From contig JABEEB010000001.1 in assembly GCA_012999515.1 (NCBI GenBank), forward strand, positions 1,240,001-1,304,000: DNA of 64,000 bases. The letters are read 5' to 3'. Position numbers and translations under genes: made by a program. Below, piece by piece: positions 49,297 to 58,016 of this stretch; the first letter of the stretch is position 1; each line of letters begins with the position of its first letter. The notes under the pieces were generated by a model. That model ran no database searches. It saw only the letters and a program-made list of their open reading frames with translations, and was not told where the DNA came from. The DNA is from Salifodinibacter halophilus (GTDB lineage: Bacteria > Pseudomonadota > Gammaproteobacteria > Nevskiales > Salinisphaeraceae).

Positions 49297-50496
49297 ATGA
49301 GCGACGACGAAAGCACCCATCCCCACAAGACTCGCCCCGCCGGGCGACGGCCAAGACGTTCGAACGTGATCAAACTGATCGCGTTAGCCGTGGTTGTATG
49401 CGCTGCCCTATGGTGGGCGGCGAACTGGGTGGCTCATCGACTGGATCACGTATCCAGCAAGGACGCTCATGTCGCGACACATGAGATTACCGTATCCAGC
49501 CGTCTTCCCGGTCGAGTCAGCCAATTTGACCTGCGGCGCGGCGACCGGCTCGACAAGAACCAGGTCGTGGCCAAACTCGACAGCGAACCGGCCCGACTTA
49601 AACTGCGGCGCCTGAAATCCAAGCTGGATGCCGCAAACACACGTTTGCAGACCGAGAAAGCGCGCCTCAAGCTCGCCCACCGCCAAACACAGTCCGGCGT
49701 CAGACAGGCCAAGGCGTCGCTAGCGGCCGATAAAGCCCAGCTGAATGTCGCACGCGCCAAACAAAAACGCGCCCGCGATAAGGCCCAGCGCACGCAACGA
49801 CTCTATAAGAGCAACAGTGTCTCCAAGCGCAAACGCAACGCCACTCGCTACATGGCACAAGCCCGCACGAAAGCAGTCAACGCAGCCGCCAAGCAGGTGC
49901 AATTCGACAAGGTCGCACTGGCCAACGCCAAAACCGGCCTGCTTACCGAGCCACCGATGCGCCTGACCAACCCGAAAGTCACCAAGAAACATTTAAAGAC
50001 ACTGCGCAACCAGCGCGCGGCGGCACGTGCCGCAGTCAAACACCAACAAAACCGCCTGCACGACCTATCGGTGGTTAGTCCAATTACCGGTGTGGTGGAT
50101 AAACGCTTTATTAACCCGAAGGAATACGTGACAGCCGGCCAGCCGATCGTGATGATGCACGCGCCGAAAAAGGTCTGGATTCTGGCTAAGATCAAAGAAA
50201 CCAAAATGGGCTCTATCGAGGTCGGACAATCCGTAACCATTCATGTCGACGCACGCCCCGACACCGACTACTCGGGCACAGTCCAAGTGATCGGTCATGC
50301 GGCGACCAACCAGTTCAACCTCCTGCCACCACCCAATCCATCGGGGAACTTCACCAAGATCACCCAGCGCATCCCGGTACGGATTTCGATCGACCACGGG
50401 CCGAAGAAAAAACTGAGCCCCGGTATGATGGTCGAAGTCGACATCGCCACGAGTGGTGGCCAAGATCAACAGTCGTCTGATTCGTCGACGCGCTGA
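49297..50496 (+). CDS. EmrA-like membrane fusion protein (HlyD family)
   Basis: Periplasmic adaptor linking the EmrB-like pump to an outer-membrane channel. The ATG at 49297 gives 399 residues; the frame is open back to a GTG at 49252 inside the pump gene. One transmembrane helix (about 28-45) is followed by a biotinyl-lipoyl-like part (SRLPGRVSQFDLRRGD), a long Lys/Arg/Ala-rich coiled coil (about 110-250), and beta-barrel segments (SPITGVVDKRFINPKEYV, VGQSVTIHVDARPD). The tail is Ser/Gln-rich. Confidence 0.9.
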   Translation: MSDDESTHPHKTRPAGRRPRRSNVIKLIALAVVVCAALWWAANWVAHRLDHVSSKDAHVATHEITVSSRLPGRVSQFDLRRGDRLDKNQVVAKLDSEPARLKLRRLKSKLDAANTRLQTEKARLKLAHRQTQSGVRQAKASLAADKAQLNVARAKQKRARDKAQRTQRLYKSNSVSKRKRNATRYMAQARTKAVNAAAKQVQFDKVALANAKTGLLTEPPMRLTNPKVTKKHLKTLRNQRAAARAAVKHQQNRLHDLSVVSPITGVVDKRFINPKEYVTAGQPIVMMHAPKKVWILAKIKETKMGSIEVGQSVTIHVDARPDTDYSGTVQVIGHAATNQFNLLPPPNPSGNFTKITQRIPVRISIDHGPKKKLSPGMMVEVDIATSGGQDQQSSDSSTR

Positions 50497-50572
50497 CTCG
50501 GCGAGCACACGCCGGTGGCCAGCGCTTCAGCCGGCAAGCCGGTTCACATGGGGCACATGCTAGCTTGGTGCC

Positions 50573-51661
50573 ATGACACGACGGGCCGACAAACGTAAAA
50601 CCCGAGGCGCGCTTTCCAATCCGGATTCGCGTTTTGCAACGCATACAAGCGCCACGTTCGACGACGGCTGGGGCACGCTGGAAGCCGACGACGATCCGCC
50701 GCCGGCGACGCATGTGCACAACGACCCGGCGCGCCGGGTGATAAGCCGGAACAGTTCACCGGATGTTGGCTTTGACTATTCGATCAACCCTTATAAAGGT
50801 TGCAGCCACGGCTGTGTGTACTGCTTCGCGCGCCCGACCCACGAATATCTCGATCACTCGGCCGGCTTGGATTTTGAAACCGAGATCTATGCCAAGCACG
50901 ACGCCGCAGCCCGCCTCGAAGCCGAACTCCGCGCACCGGGCTACATCTGCCGGCCGATCACGCTGGGCGCTAACACCGACCCTTACCAACCCGACGAGCA
51001 CGCGCTTGAAATAACCCGCGACCTGCTCGACGTCGCCGATCGTTTCAACCAGCCGGTATCCATCGTGACCAAATCCGGGCTCGTCCTGCGCGACCTGGAT
51101 TATCTGACATCGCTGGCCAACCGCGGCCTCGTCAACGTGTTCATCAGCCTGACCAGCCTCGACCGGGAGCTAAAACGTAGCCTGGAACCACGTGCCGCCG
51201 CCCCGGCCCGGCGGCTGACCACCATCCAGACATTGGCCAACGCGGGCGTTCCGGTCGGCGTCCTAGTGGCGCCGGTCATCCCCGCCCTAACTGACGCCGA
51301 ACTGGAAACGCTTATCGCCCGTGCGGCCGAAGCCGGCGCCGAGTGTGCCGGCTACGTCATGCTGCGCTTGCCGCACGGCGTCAAACATCTATTTCGCGAA
51401 TGGCTCGCCACCGCATATCCCAACCGCGTCGACCACGTCATGAGCCTGGTTAACCAACTCCATGGCGGCCGAGACTACGACCCGAGCTGGGGCACACGCA
51501 TGACCGGCACCGGCGAATTCGCACGCCTGTTTGAGACGCGCTTCGAACTAGCCTGTCGCCGCCACAAATTGAGCCACCGCACAGCGTTCGATCTTGACTG
51601 CCATCACTTCAGCCCACCGCCAACCGCGGGTGACCAATACACATTCGATTTCGACGGCTGA
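50573..51661 (+). CDS. PA0069-family radical SAM protein
   Basis: Radical SAM enzyme of unknown reaction, 362 residues, resembling the conserved PA0069 family and, more distantly, spore photoproduct lyase. The iron-sulfur motif is GCSHGCVYCFARP (cysteines at about 77, 81 and 84, spacing CxxxCxxC). Downstream SAM-binding elements include TLGANTDPYQP (about 125-135) and VSIVTKSGLVLRDL. The N-terminus is basic. It begins a cluster with a DUF1992 gene and a GNAT gene. The substrate cannot be read from sequence. Confidence 0.88.
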   Translation: MTRRADKRKTRGALSNPDSRFATHTSATFDDGWGTLEADDDPPPATHVHNDPARRVISRNSSPDVGFDYSINPYKGCSHGCVYCFARPTHEYLDHSAGLDFETEIYAKHDAAARLEAELRAPGYICRPITLGANTDPYQPDEHALEITRDLLDVADRFNQPVSIVTKSGLVLRDLDYLTSLANRGLVNVFISLTSLDRELKRSLEPRAAAPARRLTTIQTLANAGVPVGVLVAPVIPALTDAELETLIARAAEAGAECAGYVMLRLPHGVKHLFREWLATAYPNRVDHVMSLVNQLHGGRDYDPSWGTRMTGTGEFARLFETRFELACRRHKLSHRTAFDLDCHHFSPPPTAGDQYTFDFDG

Positions 51662-51693
51662 CGCCGGGCCCTACAAAACGCTAAGCTTTGAAT

Positions 51694-52080
51694 ATGGACT
51701 TGTTGGATCGACTTGCCGAGGCGAATATCGCATCCGCCGCCGAGCGCGGCGAACTCGACAATTTGCCCGGCGCCGGCCAACCTTTGGACCTGGACGATGA
51801 CCAAGGGGTGCCGGCCGAGCTGCGCGCTGGTTACCGGCTGCTCAAAAATGCCGGCTTCGTACCGCCCGAACTCGAAACGCGTCGCGAACTCGACAGCATC
51901 GACAAACTACTGGCCGCAGCGACCGATGATAGTTCCGATACCGAGCACCTGGCGCGGCGGCGGCGCTGGCTTGAACTGCGGCTAGCCGAAAGCTCGCGCG
52001 GGCGCGCTTTGCTGCGCGATCCCGCCTACGGTGAGCGGTTACGCGACCGGCTGGCCGATACGGATCAATCCCAGACATGA
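51694..52080 (+). CDS. DUF1992 (YhdN-like) protein
   Basis: Short helical protein of 128 residues. The start MDLLDRLAEANIASAAERGELDNLPGAGQPL is the DUF1992 hallmark, and the second half is charged and helical. In other bacteria the domain occurs alone or fused to DnaJ-like sequence, and its function is unclear. The ATG at 51694 is preferred to a TTG two codons earlier. The stop overlaps the next gene's ATG (ATGA), so the two are translationally coupled. Confidence 0.85.
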   Translation: MDLLDRLAEANIASAAERGELDNLPGAGQPLDLDDDQGVPAELRAGYRLLKNAGFVPPELETRRELDSIDKLLAAATDDSSDTEHLARRRRWLELRLAESSRGRALLRDPAYGERLRDRLADTDQSQT

Positions 52081-52649
52081 CGATCGAACTCGAGCCGGCC
52101 AACACGCCGACCACCCACCGCGAACTCGCTGCCTTGGCCGAAACAATCTGGCGTGAGTGCTACGCCGACCTACTGCCGGCCGGCCAAATCGACTATATGC
52201 TGGCGCACGGCTATGCATCGGCTACGCTGATGGCCGAACAGGCCGCTGGGGCGATATTCCGGTTGGCACGCGACGACGTCGGCGCGACACTTGGCTACAC
52301 AGGCCTGTCGCCCGACCCCACCAATCCCGAACTGGCATGGCTCGACAAGCTCTATGTCCATGCCGACGCGCGCGGTAGCGGACTCGGCCGCCGATTGTTC
52401 GAACAGGCGCTGGCCGATGCCATCGCACTCGGCGCTACACGGCTGGCCCTGCGCGTCAACCGCGGCAACGCACATGCGATCGCTGCCTATGAGCGCCTTG
52501 GTCTCACCACCGACTATAGCGACGACAAACCAATCGGCCACGGTTACGTCATGGACGACTACATCATGTCCATCAACCTGCCAGCCACGCTGGATGCGCA
52601 AACACCGCCACACAGCGCCACGAGCACGGCAGACGACCCGCGCACTTAA
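52077..52649 (+). CDS. GNAT-family N-acetyltransferase
   Basis: Acetyl-CoA-dependent acyltransferase of 190 residues. The acetyl-CoA-binding motif A is LDKLYVHADARGSGLGRRLFEQAL (about 89-112), with the R/QxxGxG/A pyrophosphate loop, and motif B follows as ALRVNRGNAHAIAAYERLG. Substrate unknown. It overlaps the DUF1992 gene by four bases, and a low-complexity C-terminal tail (after about 172) looks unstructured. Confidence 0.87.
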   Translation: MTIELEPANTPTTHRELAALAETIWRECYADLLPAGQIDYMLAHGYASATLMAEQAAGAIFRLARDDVGATLGYTGLSPDPTNPELAWLDKLYVHADARGSGLGRRLFEQALADAIALGATRLALRVNRGNAHAIAAYERLGLTTDYSDDKPIGHGYVMDDYIMSINLPATLDAQTPPHSATSTADDPRT

Positions 52650-52656
52650 GCCAGGC

Positions 52657-53193
52657 TTATGACGCCGTGGCCTCAGCCAGAGCGCGATCGAATGCCTGGC
52701 ACGCGCGCTCATCGAACAACACAAACCGGATGTGCGTAACCGAGCCGGCATGATCAGCATGGGCCATAGCCTGGCCGATAGCGATCGCCCCAGCCGCGTC
52801 CAGCGGATAGCCGTAAACCCCCGCGGAGATCGCAGGGAAGGCGATCGAGGCCATGCTTTCGGCCTCGGCTAATGCCAGCGCGTTGCGATAACACGACGCC
52901 AGCTCATCGGCGACGCCCACGCGCTCGGCATAAACCGGCCCGACACAGTGGATGACCCGGTCGTTGGGCAATTCGAATGCAGGTGTAATGACTGCCTGAC
53001 CGGGTTCGATCGGCCCAAGTGCCCGGCTGGCCTTGATCAACTCGGGCCCCGCCGCGCGGTTGATCGCGCCATCGACGCCGCCACCGCCTTTCAACTGCCG
53101 GTTGGCGGCGTTGGCAATGGCCGCTATATCCGGCTGGGCGGTGATATCGCCGGTCACACACTCGACGGTTAGATTGTTGATCGTACATTGCAT
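52657..53193 (-). CDS. macrodomain ADP-ribose hydrolase (YmdB-like)
   Basis: Stand-alone macrodomain of 178 residues that likely removes ADP-ribose from O-acetyl-ADP-ribose or from modified macromolecules. The ligand loop 1 is VTGDITAQPDIAAIANAANRQLKGGGGVDGAI (split across about 14-45), with the Asn and Gly-rich stretch typical of deacetylases. Loop 2 is FPAISAGVYGYPLDAA (about 118-133). It is convergent with the GNAT gene and divergent from oligopeptidase B. No ADP-ribosyltransferase or sirtuin partner is adjacent. Confidence 0.9.
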   Translation of the reverse strand: MQCTINNLTVECVTGDITAQPDIAAIANAANRQLKGGGGVDGAINRAAGPELIKASRALGPIEPGQAVITPAFELPNDRVIHCVGPVYAERVGVADELASCYRNALALAEAESMASIAFPAISAGVYGYPLDAAGAIAIGQAMAHADHAGSVTHIRFVLFDERACQAFDRALAEATAS

Positions 53194-53320
53194 GGAGGCT
53201 GCTCCTTATCACTGGCACACGCCACTGCTTGTCCACCGATAATCCTGGCAGCGGCGTGACCTTGAACCGATGCCAAGGCGCCGCATGTACAGCGTTGTAC
53301 GTTTAACTGTCTAGTCGCCA

Positions 53321-55447
53321 ATGACAACACAACAAACCCAGTCACCGATGGCTACACGCCAGCCGACTTACACCACGTATCACGGTGTCACGCTTGAAGA
53401 CCCTTACGCGTGGCTGCGCGACGCCAACTGGCGCGAGGCGATGCACGACAGCGATCGACTGCACCCCGAAATCCGGCGCTATCTCGATGCCGAAAACGAC
53501 CACACCCACGCGCACGAAAAACGCCTGCGGCCACTGACCGACACATTGGTCAGCGAACTTCGCGGCCGGATTCCCGGGCGTGATAGCGGTGTGCCGGTTA
53601 CCGACGGCCCCTGGTGCTACTACACCCGCTTCCGCGACGGCGGCCAGCACCCGATTTTCTGCCGCGCACCGCGCGAGGACGCGGCTACCAATGACAATAC
53701 GCGCGAACAAATACTGCTCGACGGCGACGCGGAGGCCAACAACTACGATTACTTCAACCTTGGTGGTGTCGCACACAGTCGTGACCACACTCTGATTGCG
53801 TTCGGTGTCGACACCCGTGGTGCCGAAGCGTTCGACATTCGCATCCGGCGGATTGCCAGCGGCGACGACATCCAGCCGCCTATCCCCAACACCACAGGCG
53901 GCGTCGACTGGTCGGCAGCCAGCGACTTCGTGTTCTACGTCACACTCGACTCAGAGCACCGGCCGAACAAGGTCTGGCGCCAACCAATCGATGCTGGGCC
54001 GGAAGCGGCAATCGCCATCTACGAAGAAGCCGATCCCGGCTTTTTCGTCGGGTTAGACACAACCCAAAGCGGCGCATTCGTGGTCATCAACGCCCATGAT
54101 CATGAAACCAGTGAGGCATGGGTAATCCCGGCCGATGCGCCTGAAACCGCGCCGCGCCTGATCGCGGCGCGCCAGACTGGACGCGAGTACGAGATCGAAC
54201 ACGCCGGCGATACGTTCATTATCGCGACTAATGCCGACGGTGCCGACGATTACAAACTGGTGTACGCGCCGATCAACGCCCCGGACGCCGTTAACTGGCA
54301 GCCACTGGTCGATCACGCACCCGGCCGACTGATTCTGGAATTCATCGAGTTCGCGCAGTATCGCGTACGACTCGAACGCGTCGACGCACTGCCGCGCATC
54401 GTCTACACCGATAAAGCCACCGGCGTCGAACACACCGTGGATTTCGACGCCGAAGCCTACAGTCTCGCCATTCAGGCGGGGATCGAGTTTGATACGACCA
54501 CGCTCCGCTTCACTTATACAGCGCCCGACACACCAGCCGAGACCTACGACTTCGACCTGGCGACGGGCCAACGCACGCTGCGCAAACGCCGTGAGATTCC
54601 ATCCGGCTTCGATGCCACTCGTTTTCGCGTGTGGCGCGTTCACGCCGAAGCCAGGGATGGCGCACGCATTCCGATCACCGTGACTGCGCACGCCGACACG
54701 CCACTGGACGGCAGTGCTACGTGTGTACTGCAAGGCTACGGGGCCTACGGCATCTCTGAACCGGCGGCGTTTTCCAGCCACCGGCTATCTCTGGTCGAGC
54801 GCGGCATGGTGGTCGCCACAGCCCACGTACGGGGTGGGCGCGAGCGGGGCCAAGCCTGGTATGAGGCCGGCAAGCTTGCCCACAAGCCCAACACCTTTAG
54901 CGACTTCATCGCCGCGGCCGAGCATCTAGCCGACACTGGGTTTAGCCGACGCGGGCGGATCGCCGCGCTCGGCGGTAGCGCCGGCGGGATGCTCGTCGGC
55001 GCAGTACTCAACCAGCGCCCGGATTTGTTCGGCGCCGCGGTCGCCGACGTGCCGTTTGTCGATGTCCTAAACACCATGCTGGATGCCAGTCTGCCGTTGA
55101 CGCCGCCGGAATGGCCGGAGTGGGGCAATCCACGCGACGATGCCGAGGCATTCACCACCATCCGTAGCTACTGTCCCTACCAGAACATTACGGCACAAAC
55201 GTATCCGCCGATTCTGGCAATCGCCGGCGTTTCCGATCCCCGTGTGACGTACTGGGAACCAGCGAAATGGGTCGCCAAACTGCGTGCGACCAAGACCGAC
55301 ACCAACCGGCTGCTACTAAAAACACATATGGGCGCCGGCCACGGCGGCGTACCTGGGCGTTTCGCAGCGCTCGACGAAATCGCGTTGATCTACGCCTTTC
55401 TACTGACCGAACTGGGCGTCATCCCCGCCGAAGTCGAAACCGCTTAG
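53321..55447 (+). CDS. ptrB: oligopeptidase B / prolyl oligopeptidase-family serine peptidase
   Basis: Cytosolic S9A peptidase that cuts short peptides, probably after basic residues. The 708 residues comprise an N-terminal seven-bladed beta-propeller (about 75-420) and a C-terminal alpha/beta-hydrolase domain. The catalytic triad is S553 (GGSAGG), D639 (VSDPRV) and H674 (GAGHGG). The tail YWEPAKWVAKLR favours oligopeptidase B over prolyl oligopeptidase. No signal peptide is present. It stands alone, divergent from the macrodomain gene. Confidence 0.9.
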   Translation: MTTQQTQSPMATRQPTYTTYHGVTLEDPYAWLRDANWREAMHDSDRLHPEIRRYLDAENDHTHAHEKRLRPLTDTLVSELRGRIPGRDSGVPVTDGPWCYYTRFRDGGQHPIFCRAPREDAATNDNTREQILLDGDAEANNYDYFNLGGVAHSRDHTLIAFGVDTRGAEAFDIRIRRIASGDDIQPPIPNTTGGVDWSAASDFVFYVTLDSEHRPNKVWRQPIDAGPEAAIAIYEEADPGFFVGLDTTQSGAFVVINAHDHETSEAWVIPADAPETAPRLIAARQTGREYEIEHAGDTFIIATNADGADDYKLVYAPINAPDAVNWQPLVDHAPGRLILEFIEFAQYRVRLERVDALPRIVYTDKATGVEHTVDFDAEAYSLAIQAGIEFDTTTLRFTYTAPDTPAETYDFDLATGQRTLRKRREIPSGFDATRFRVWRVHAEARDGARIPITVTAHADTPLDGSATCVLQGYGAYGISEPAAFSSHRLSLVERGMVVATAHVRGGRERGQAWYEAGKLAHKPNTFSDFIAAAEHLADTGFSRRGRIAALGGSAGGMLVGAVLNQRPDLFGAAVADVPFVDVLNTMLDASLPLTPPEWPEWGNPRDDAEAFTTIRSYCPYQNITAQTYPPILAIAGVSDPRVTYWEPAKWVAKLRATKTDTNRLLLKTHMGAGHGGVPGRFAALDEIALIYAFLLTELGVIPAEVETA

Positions 55448-55452
55448 GGGCG

Positions 55453-55938
55453 CTACCGCTTCTTCGCACGCGGCTCGAAAATGCGCCAGTCCAACCGCCA
55501 CTCGCTCGGCTCAACAGTCAGTAGCGCAGCACTCGGGCCACCGTAAGCGCGCGTCTTGCCAGCCGCGCCCGGGTTGATGATCCACGGCCACGTCTGGCCA
55601 TCGTCGGTGCGACGATGGCTGTGGCCATAGACAACAGCCCGGGCATCGGCGAACTCGGCCCGGATCATCGCGTGTCGATTCTGCGCACGCCATCGATGGC
55701 CATGGACAACGCCGAGGGTGCCGCCCGGTAAATCAAGCCGAGCAGTCAATGCCAGTTGCGATGACGCGGCATCCGCATTGCCAGCCACAAGGATGGTGGG
55801 CACGCCGAGCGCATCCAGTGCTTCGCTAACATTGCTCCCGATATCGCCGGCGTGTACCACGTAATCGGCATCAACCAGAGCCGACTCGATCCGTGGATCA
55901 AGCCAGCCATGGGTATCGGCGATCAATGCAATGCGCAT
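55453..55938 (-). CDS. MJ0936/YfcE-type metallophosphoesterase
   Basis: Small phosphodiesterase of 161 residues. Metal-binding elements are IADTHGWLD (about 5-13), HAGDIGS (about 33-39), AGNADA (about 54-59, replacing the usual GNCD), VHGHRW (about 79-84) and VYGHSHRR (about 103-110), followed by NPGAAG. Likely acts on cyclic or artificial phosphodiesters, but the natural substrate is unknown. It converges on oligopeptidase B with a five-base gap. Confidence 0.88.
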   Translation of the reverse strand: MRIALIADTHGWLDPRIESALVDADYVVHAGDIGSNVSEALDALGVPTILVAGNADAASSQLALTARLDLPGGTLGVVHGHRWRAQNRHAMIRAEFADARAVVYGHSHRRTDDGQTWPWIINPGAAGKTRAYGGPSAALLTVEPSEWRLDWRIFEPRAKKR

Positions 55939-56009
55939 CGGGCGTACGTGTCTTGTCGCCGTAATTCATGCTCAGACAATTGGAACAAACCCGGCTTTTT
56001 AATTGTCCA

Positions 56010-56024
56010 CTTATAACGTATAAG
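56010..56024. promoter_or_regulatory. palindrome upstream of the acidic lipoprotein gene
   Basis: CTTATA-ACG-TATAAG is a perfect six-base inverted repeat located 17 bases before the lipoprotein start. It overlaps two TATAA-like -10 candidates, so a bound regulator would block transcription. No matching regulator gene is adjacent. Confidence 0.35.
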
Positions 56025-56040
56025 CGTTAAACAGGGATTT

Positions 56041-56412
56041 ATGATGCGCAATTTCAGCAGGATTTTGGCTACCACCACGGCCACGGTCGTTCTGTCGCTA
56101 GGCTTGGCGGCCTGTGGCAGCGGTGACGACAACAATTCCAACCAATCCTCGAACAGCGAAAACGCAACCTCGAACCAATCCTCCAACATGTCGGATGACA
56201 ACAATACCGACAGCAGCGAGCCAAACTCGAGCAGCTCTATGGAAAGTGACTCGAGCGACAACTCGAACAGCGAAATGGACAACCAGTCGTCCGATAACAC
56301 CGGCGACGACTCAAAAGATCAGATGGCGGATGACGCCAGCTCGACGGATGCCGACGACAGCAGCCAAACGAGTGATGACTCGTCCGATTCACACGACCAT
56401 TCGAACCACTAA
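56041..56412 (+). CDS. Asp/Ser/Asn-rich low-complexity lipoprotein, function unknown
   Basis: A 123-residue predicted lipoprotein. The signal peptide is MMRNFSRILATTTATVVLSL followed by a GLAAC lipobox (lipidated C25). Almost the whole mature part is Ser, Asp, Asn, Glu, Gln and Thr, very acidic and with no hydrophobic core, and the last residues are HDHSNH. It should be an unstructured, strongly negative tether on the outer membrane or in the periplasm. Calcium or other cation binding, a spacer role or osmotic adaptation are possible, none shown. It has its own terminator. Confidence 0.7.
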   Translation: MMRNFSRILATTTATVVLSLGLAACGSGDDNNSNQSSNSENATSNQSSNMSDDNNTDSSEPNSSSSMESDSSDNSNSEMDNQSSDNTGDDSKDQMADDASSTDADDSSQTSDDSSDSHDHSNH

Positions 56413-56443
56413 CCCAACACCAGCATTTGACGATCGCAGCCGG

Positions 56444-56474
56444 GCCGGGCAGCAATACCGCGCCCGGCTTTTTT
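56444..56474 (+). terminator. intrinsic terminator of the acidic lipoprotein gene
   Basis: GCCGGGC (56444-56450) pairs with GCCCGGC (56462-56468) across an 11-base loop and is followed directly by TTTTTT. An alternative left arm with the same sequence lies five bases upstream. It is a textbook Rho-independent terminator, 32 bases after the stop, which supports the short gene being transcribed. Confidence 0.85.
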
Positions 56475-56525
56475 ACGCTTGTCGCCAGGCGCTACGCGCG
56501 AACACGGCGTAGCGCGGACAATGCG

Positions 56526-57077
56526 TTACAACATGCCGACCTGAAGTTTGGCGGCATCGGACATCATTTCCATGTTCCAGGGCGGATCGAAGACAAACTC
56601 CACGTTGATCGTCTCGATCGTCGGAATCATTGCGATCTTGCTGCGGACGTCGTCGACCAGGATATCGCCCATGCCACAACCGGGCGCAGTCAACGTCATG
56701 TCGATGGCGACTGAACGCGCGCTCGGGTCGCTGTGGTCGAATTCACAGCGGTAGATCAACCCTAGGTCAACTACGTTGATGGGAATCTCCGGGTCGAACA
56801 CGGTCCGCATCTGTTCCCAGGCCAGTGACTCGACGTCGCTATTGCCCGCACCGTCCGGTAAGGACAGGGGCTCCGGCTCGGGCTGACCGATGGCGTCGGC
56901 ATTGTGACCCGCAACGCGGATGAGGTTGCCGGCAATATAGATCGTGAACGATCCACCGAGTGCCTGAGTGATATTGCCCTGCGTACCCACGGGGATCTCC
57001 ACCGTGTCACCAGCCGGTATCAACACGGCTTCGCAGTCGCGGGAAAATGTTACGGCTTCATTGGACGGCGTTTCCAT
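56526..57077 (-). CDS. sufT: SufT-family iron-sulfur cluster assembly factor
   Basis: Helps mature iron-sulfur proteins. The 183 residues have a SufT-specific N-terminal part (EAVLIPAGDTVEIPVGTQGNITQALGG split across about 16-42) and a C-terminal MIP18/DUF59 domain (about 85-175) with VFDPEIPINVVDLGLIY and LTAPGCGMG, where the Cys is the conserved one. No suf or isc genes are nearby. It is divergent from cbiX, with a 67-base shared gap. Confidence 0.9.
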   Translation of the reverse strand: METPSNEAVTFSRDCEAVLIPAGDTVEIPVGTQGNITQALGGSFTIYIAGNLIRVAGHNADAIGQPEPEPLSLPDGAGNSDVESLAWEQMRTVFDPEIPINVVDLGLIYRCEFDHSDPSARSVAIDMTLTAPGCGMGDILVDDVRSKIAMIPTIETINVEFVFDPPWNMEMMSDAAKLQVGML

Positions 57078-57144
57078 CGCATTGACCTGTCGCGCTTTAT
57101 AGGGTTTATTTTAACAACCGCACCGTTTTACAAGGGTCTCGAAA

Positions 57145-57534
57145 ATGGCGCGTGCCCTGTTACTGATCGCTCATGGCAGCCGCATGGACTCATCCAACGA
57201 TGAAGTCCGCGCCTTGACCGCGCGCGTCCGCGCGCTCACCACCGACGCATATGCCATGGTCGACTGTGCATTTCTGGAGCTCGCCGACCCCACCATCGGT
57301 GATGGCATCGAACGACTGATCGCGCACGGCGCCGAACAAATCGCTGTGCTGCCCTACTTCCTCGCCGCCGGCCGCCATGTCACCGAGGACATCCCGGCTG
57401 AGGTCAGCGCAAAGAGCGCCGAGCACCCGGCGATTGCTATCGAGCTTTTACCGTATATTGGCACCGCCGAGGCGATGCCACAACTTTTGGCCGACATGAT
57501 CCCGGCCTCGGATACACCGCCCGCTACTTCGTGA
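57145..57534 (+). CDS. short sirohydrochlorin chelatase (CbiX/SirB-like)
   Basis: Inserts cobalt or iron into sirohydrochlorin. At 129 residues it is the small, single-domain CbiX(S) form that acts as a homodimer. Metal-binding histidines are H10 in IAHGSR and H78 in AAGRHVTED, the latter in the usual active-site position, with the conserved Glu of CAFLELADP. No other cobalamin or siroheme genes are adjacent. Its stop overlaps the start of the TspO gene (GTGA). Confidence 0.85.
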   Translation: MARALLLIAHGSRMDSSNDEVRALTARVRALTTDAYAMVDCAFLELADPTIGDGIERLIAHGAEQIAVLPYFLAAGRHVTEDIPAEVSAKSAEHPAIAIELLPYIGTAEAMPQLLADMIPASDTPPATS

Positions 57535-58016
57535 GCACCCATATCGAAACCAATCCACGCCCGGGCTTATCCTGCCTGCGCGCGGCCGTGATCATCACAC
57601 TTGCTGTTGGTCTGGCATCGAGCACCGGTTCGCTGTTCCCGCCCGGACCCTGGTACGCCGGGCTGACACACCCGTTGGGCACGCCACCAGCTACCGCCTT
57701 CCCAATTATCCGGACATTAATGTATGTCGCCATGGCCGTCGCCGCTTGGCTGGTCTGGCAAAGTGCCGGCTTCGGCCGCGCCTTGGCGTTATTCACGCTG
57801 CAACTGGTGTTGAACGCGGCGTGGATGCCAACCGCCTTTGGCGCTCATCTACTGGAGGGCTCGGTGGTGGTGATCATCGCCCTCTGGCTGACATTGGCAG
57901 CAACCATCATCGAATGCTGGTTCGCCAACCGCGCCGCCAGTATCTTACTCTGGCCATGTCTCGCGTGGATCACCTACGTTGGATACCTGGCTATCGGCCT
58001 GGCGCTTTTAAATTGA
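57531..58016 (+). CDS. TspO/MBR-family tryptophan-rich membrane protein
   Basis: Membrane protein of the translocator/benzodiazepine-receptor family, which binds porphyrins and other ligands. The 161 residues form five hydrophobic helices (about 16-34, 56-76, 80-100, 107-126 and 132-159). Family features are the PPGPWYAGLTHPLGTPPATAFPIIRTLMYVAMAVAAWLVW region (split across about 37-76) and the LQLVLNAAWMP element. The start is GTG, overlapping the cbiX stop, and the stop overlaps the next gene (TTGA). Confidence 0.85.
   Translation: MSTHIETNPRPGLSCLRAAVIITLAVGLASSTGSLFPPGPWYAGLTHPLGTPPATAFPIIRTLMYVAMAVAAWLVWQSAGFGRALALFTLQLVLNAAWMPTAFGAHLLEGSVVVIIALWLTLAATIIECWFANRAASILLWPCLAWITYVGYLAIGLALLN

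Noticed and set aside
54053-54781. 242-codon minus-strand frame inside oligopeptidase B
   Set aside because: Antisense to a complete, catalytically intact peptidase and lacks any start signal.
57078-57144. Divergent promoter in the sufT-cbiX gap
   Set aside because: Several TATAAA/AATAAA-like hexamers occur, but none has both a good -35 and proper spacing.
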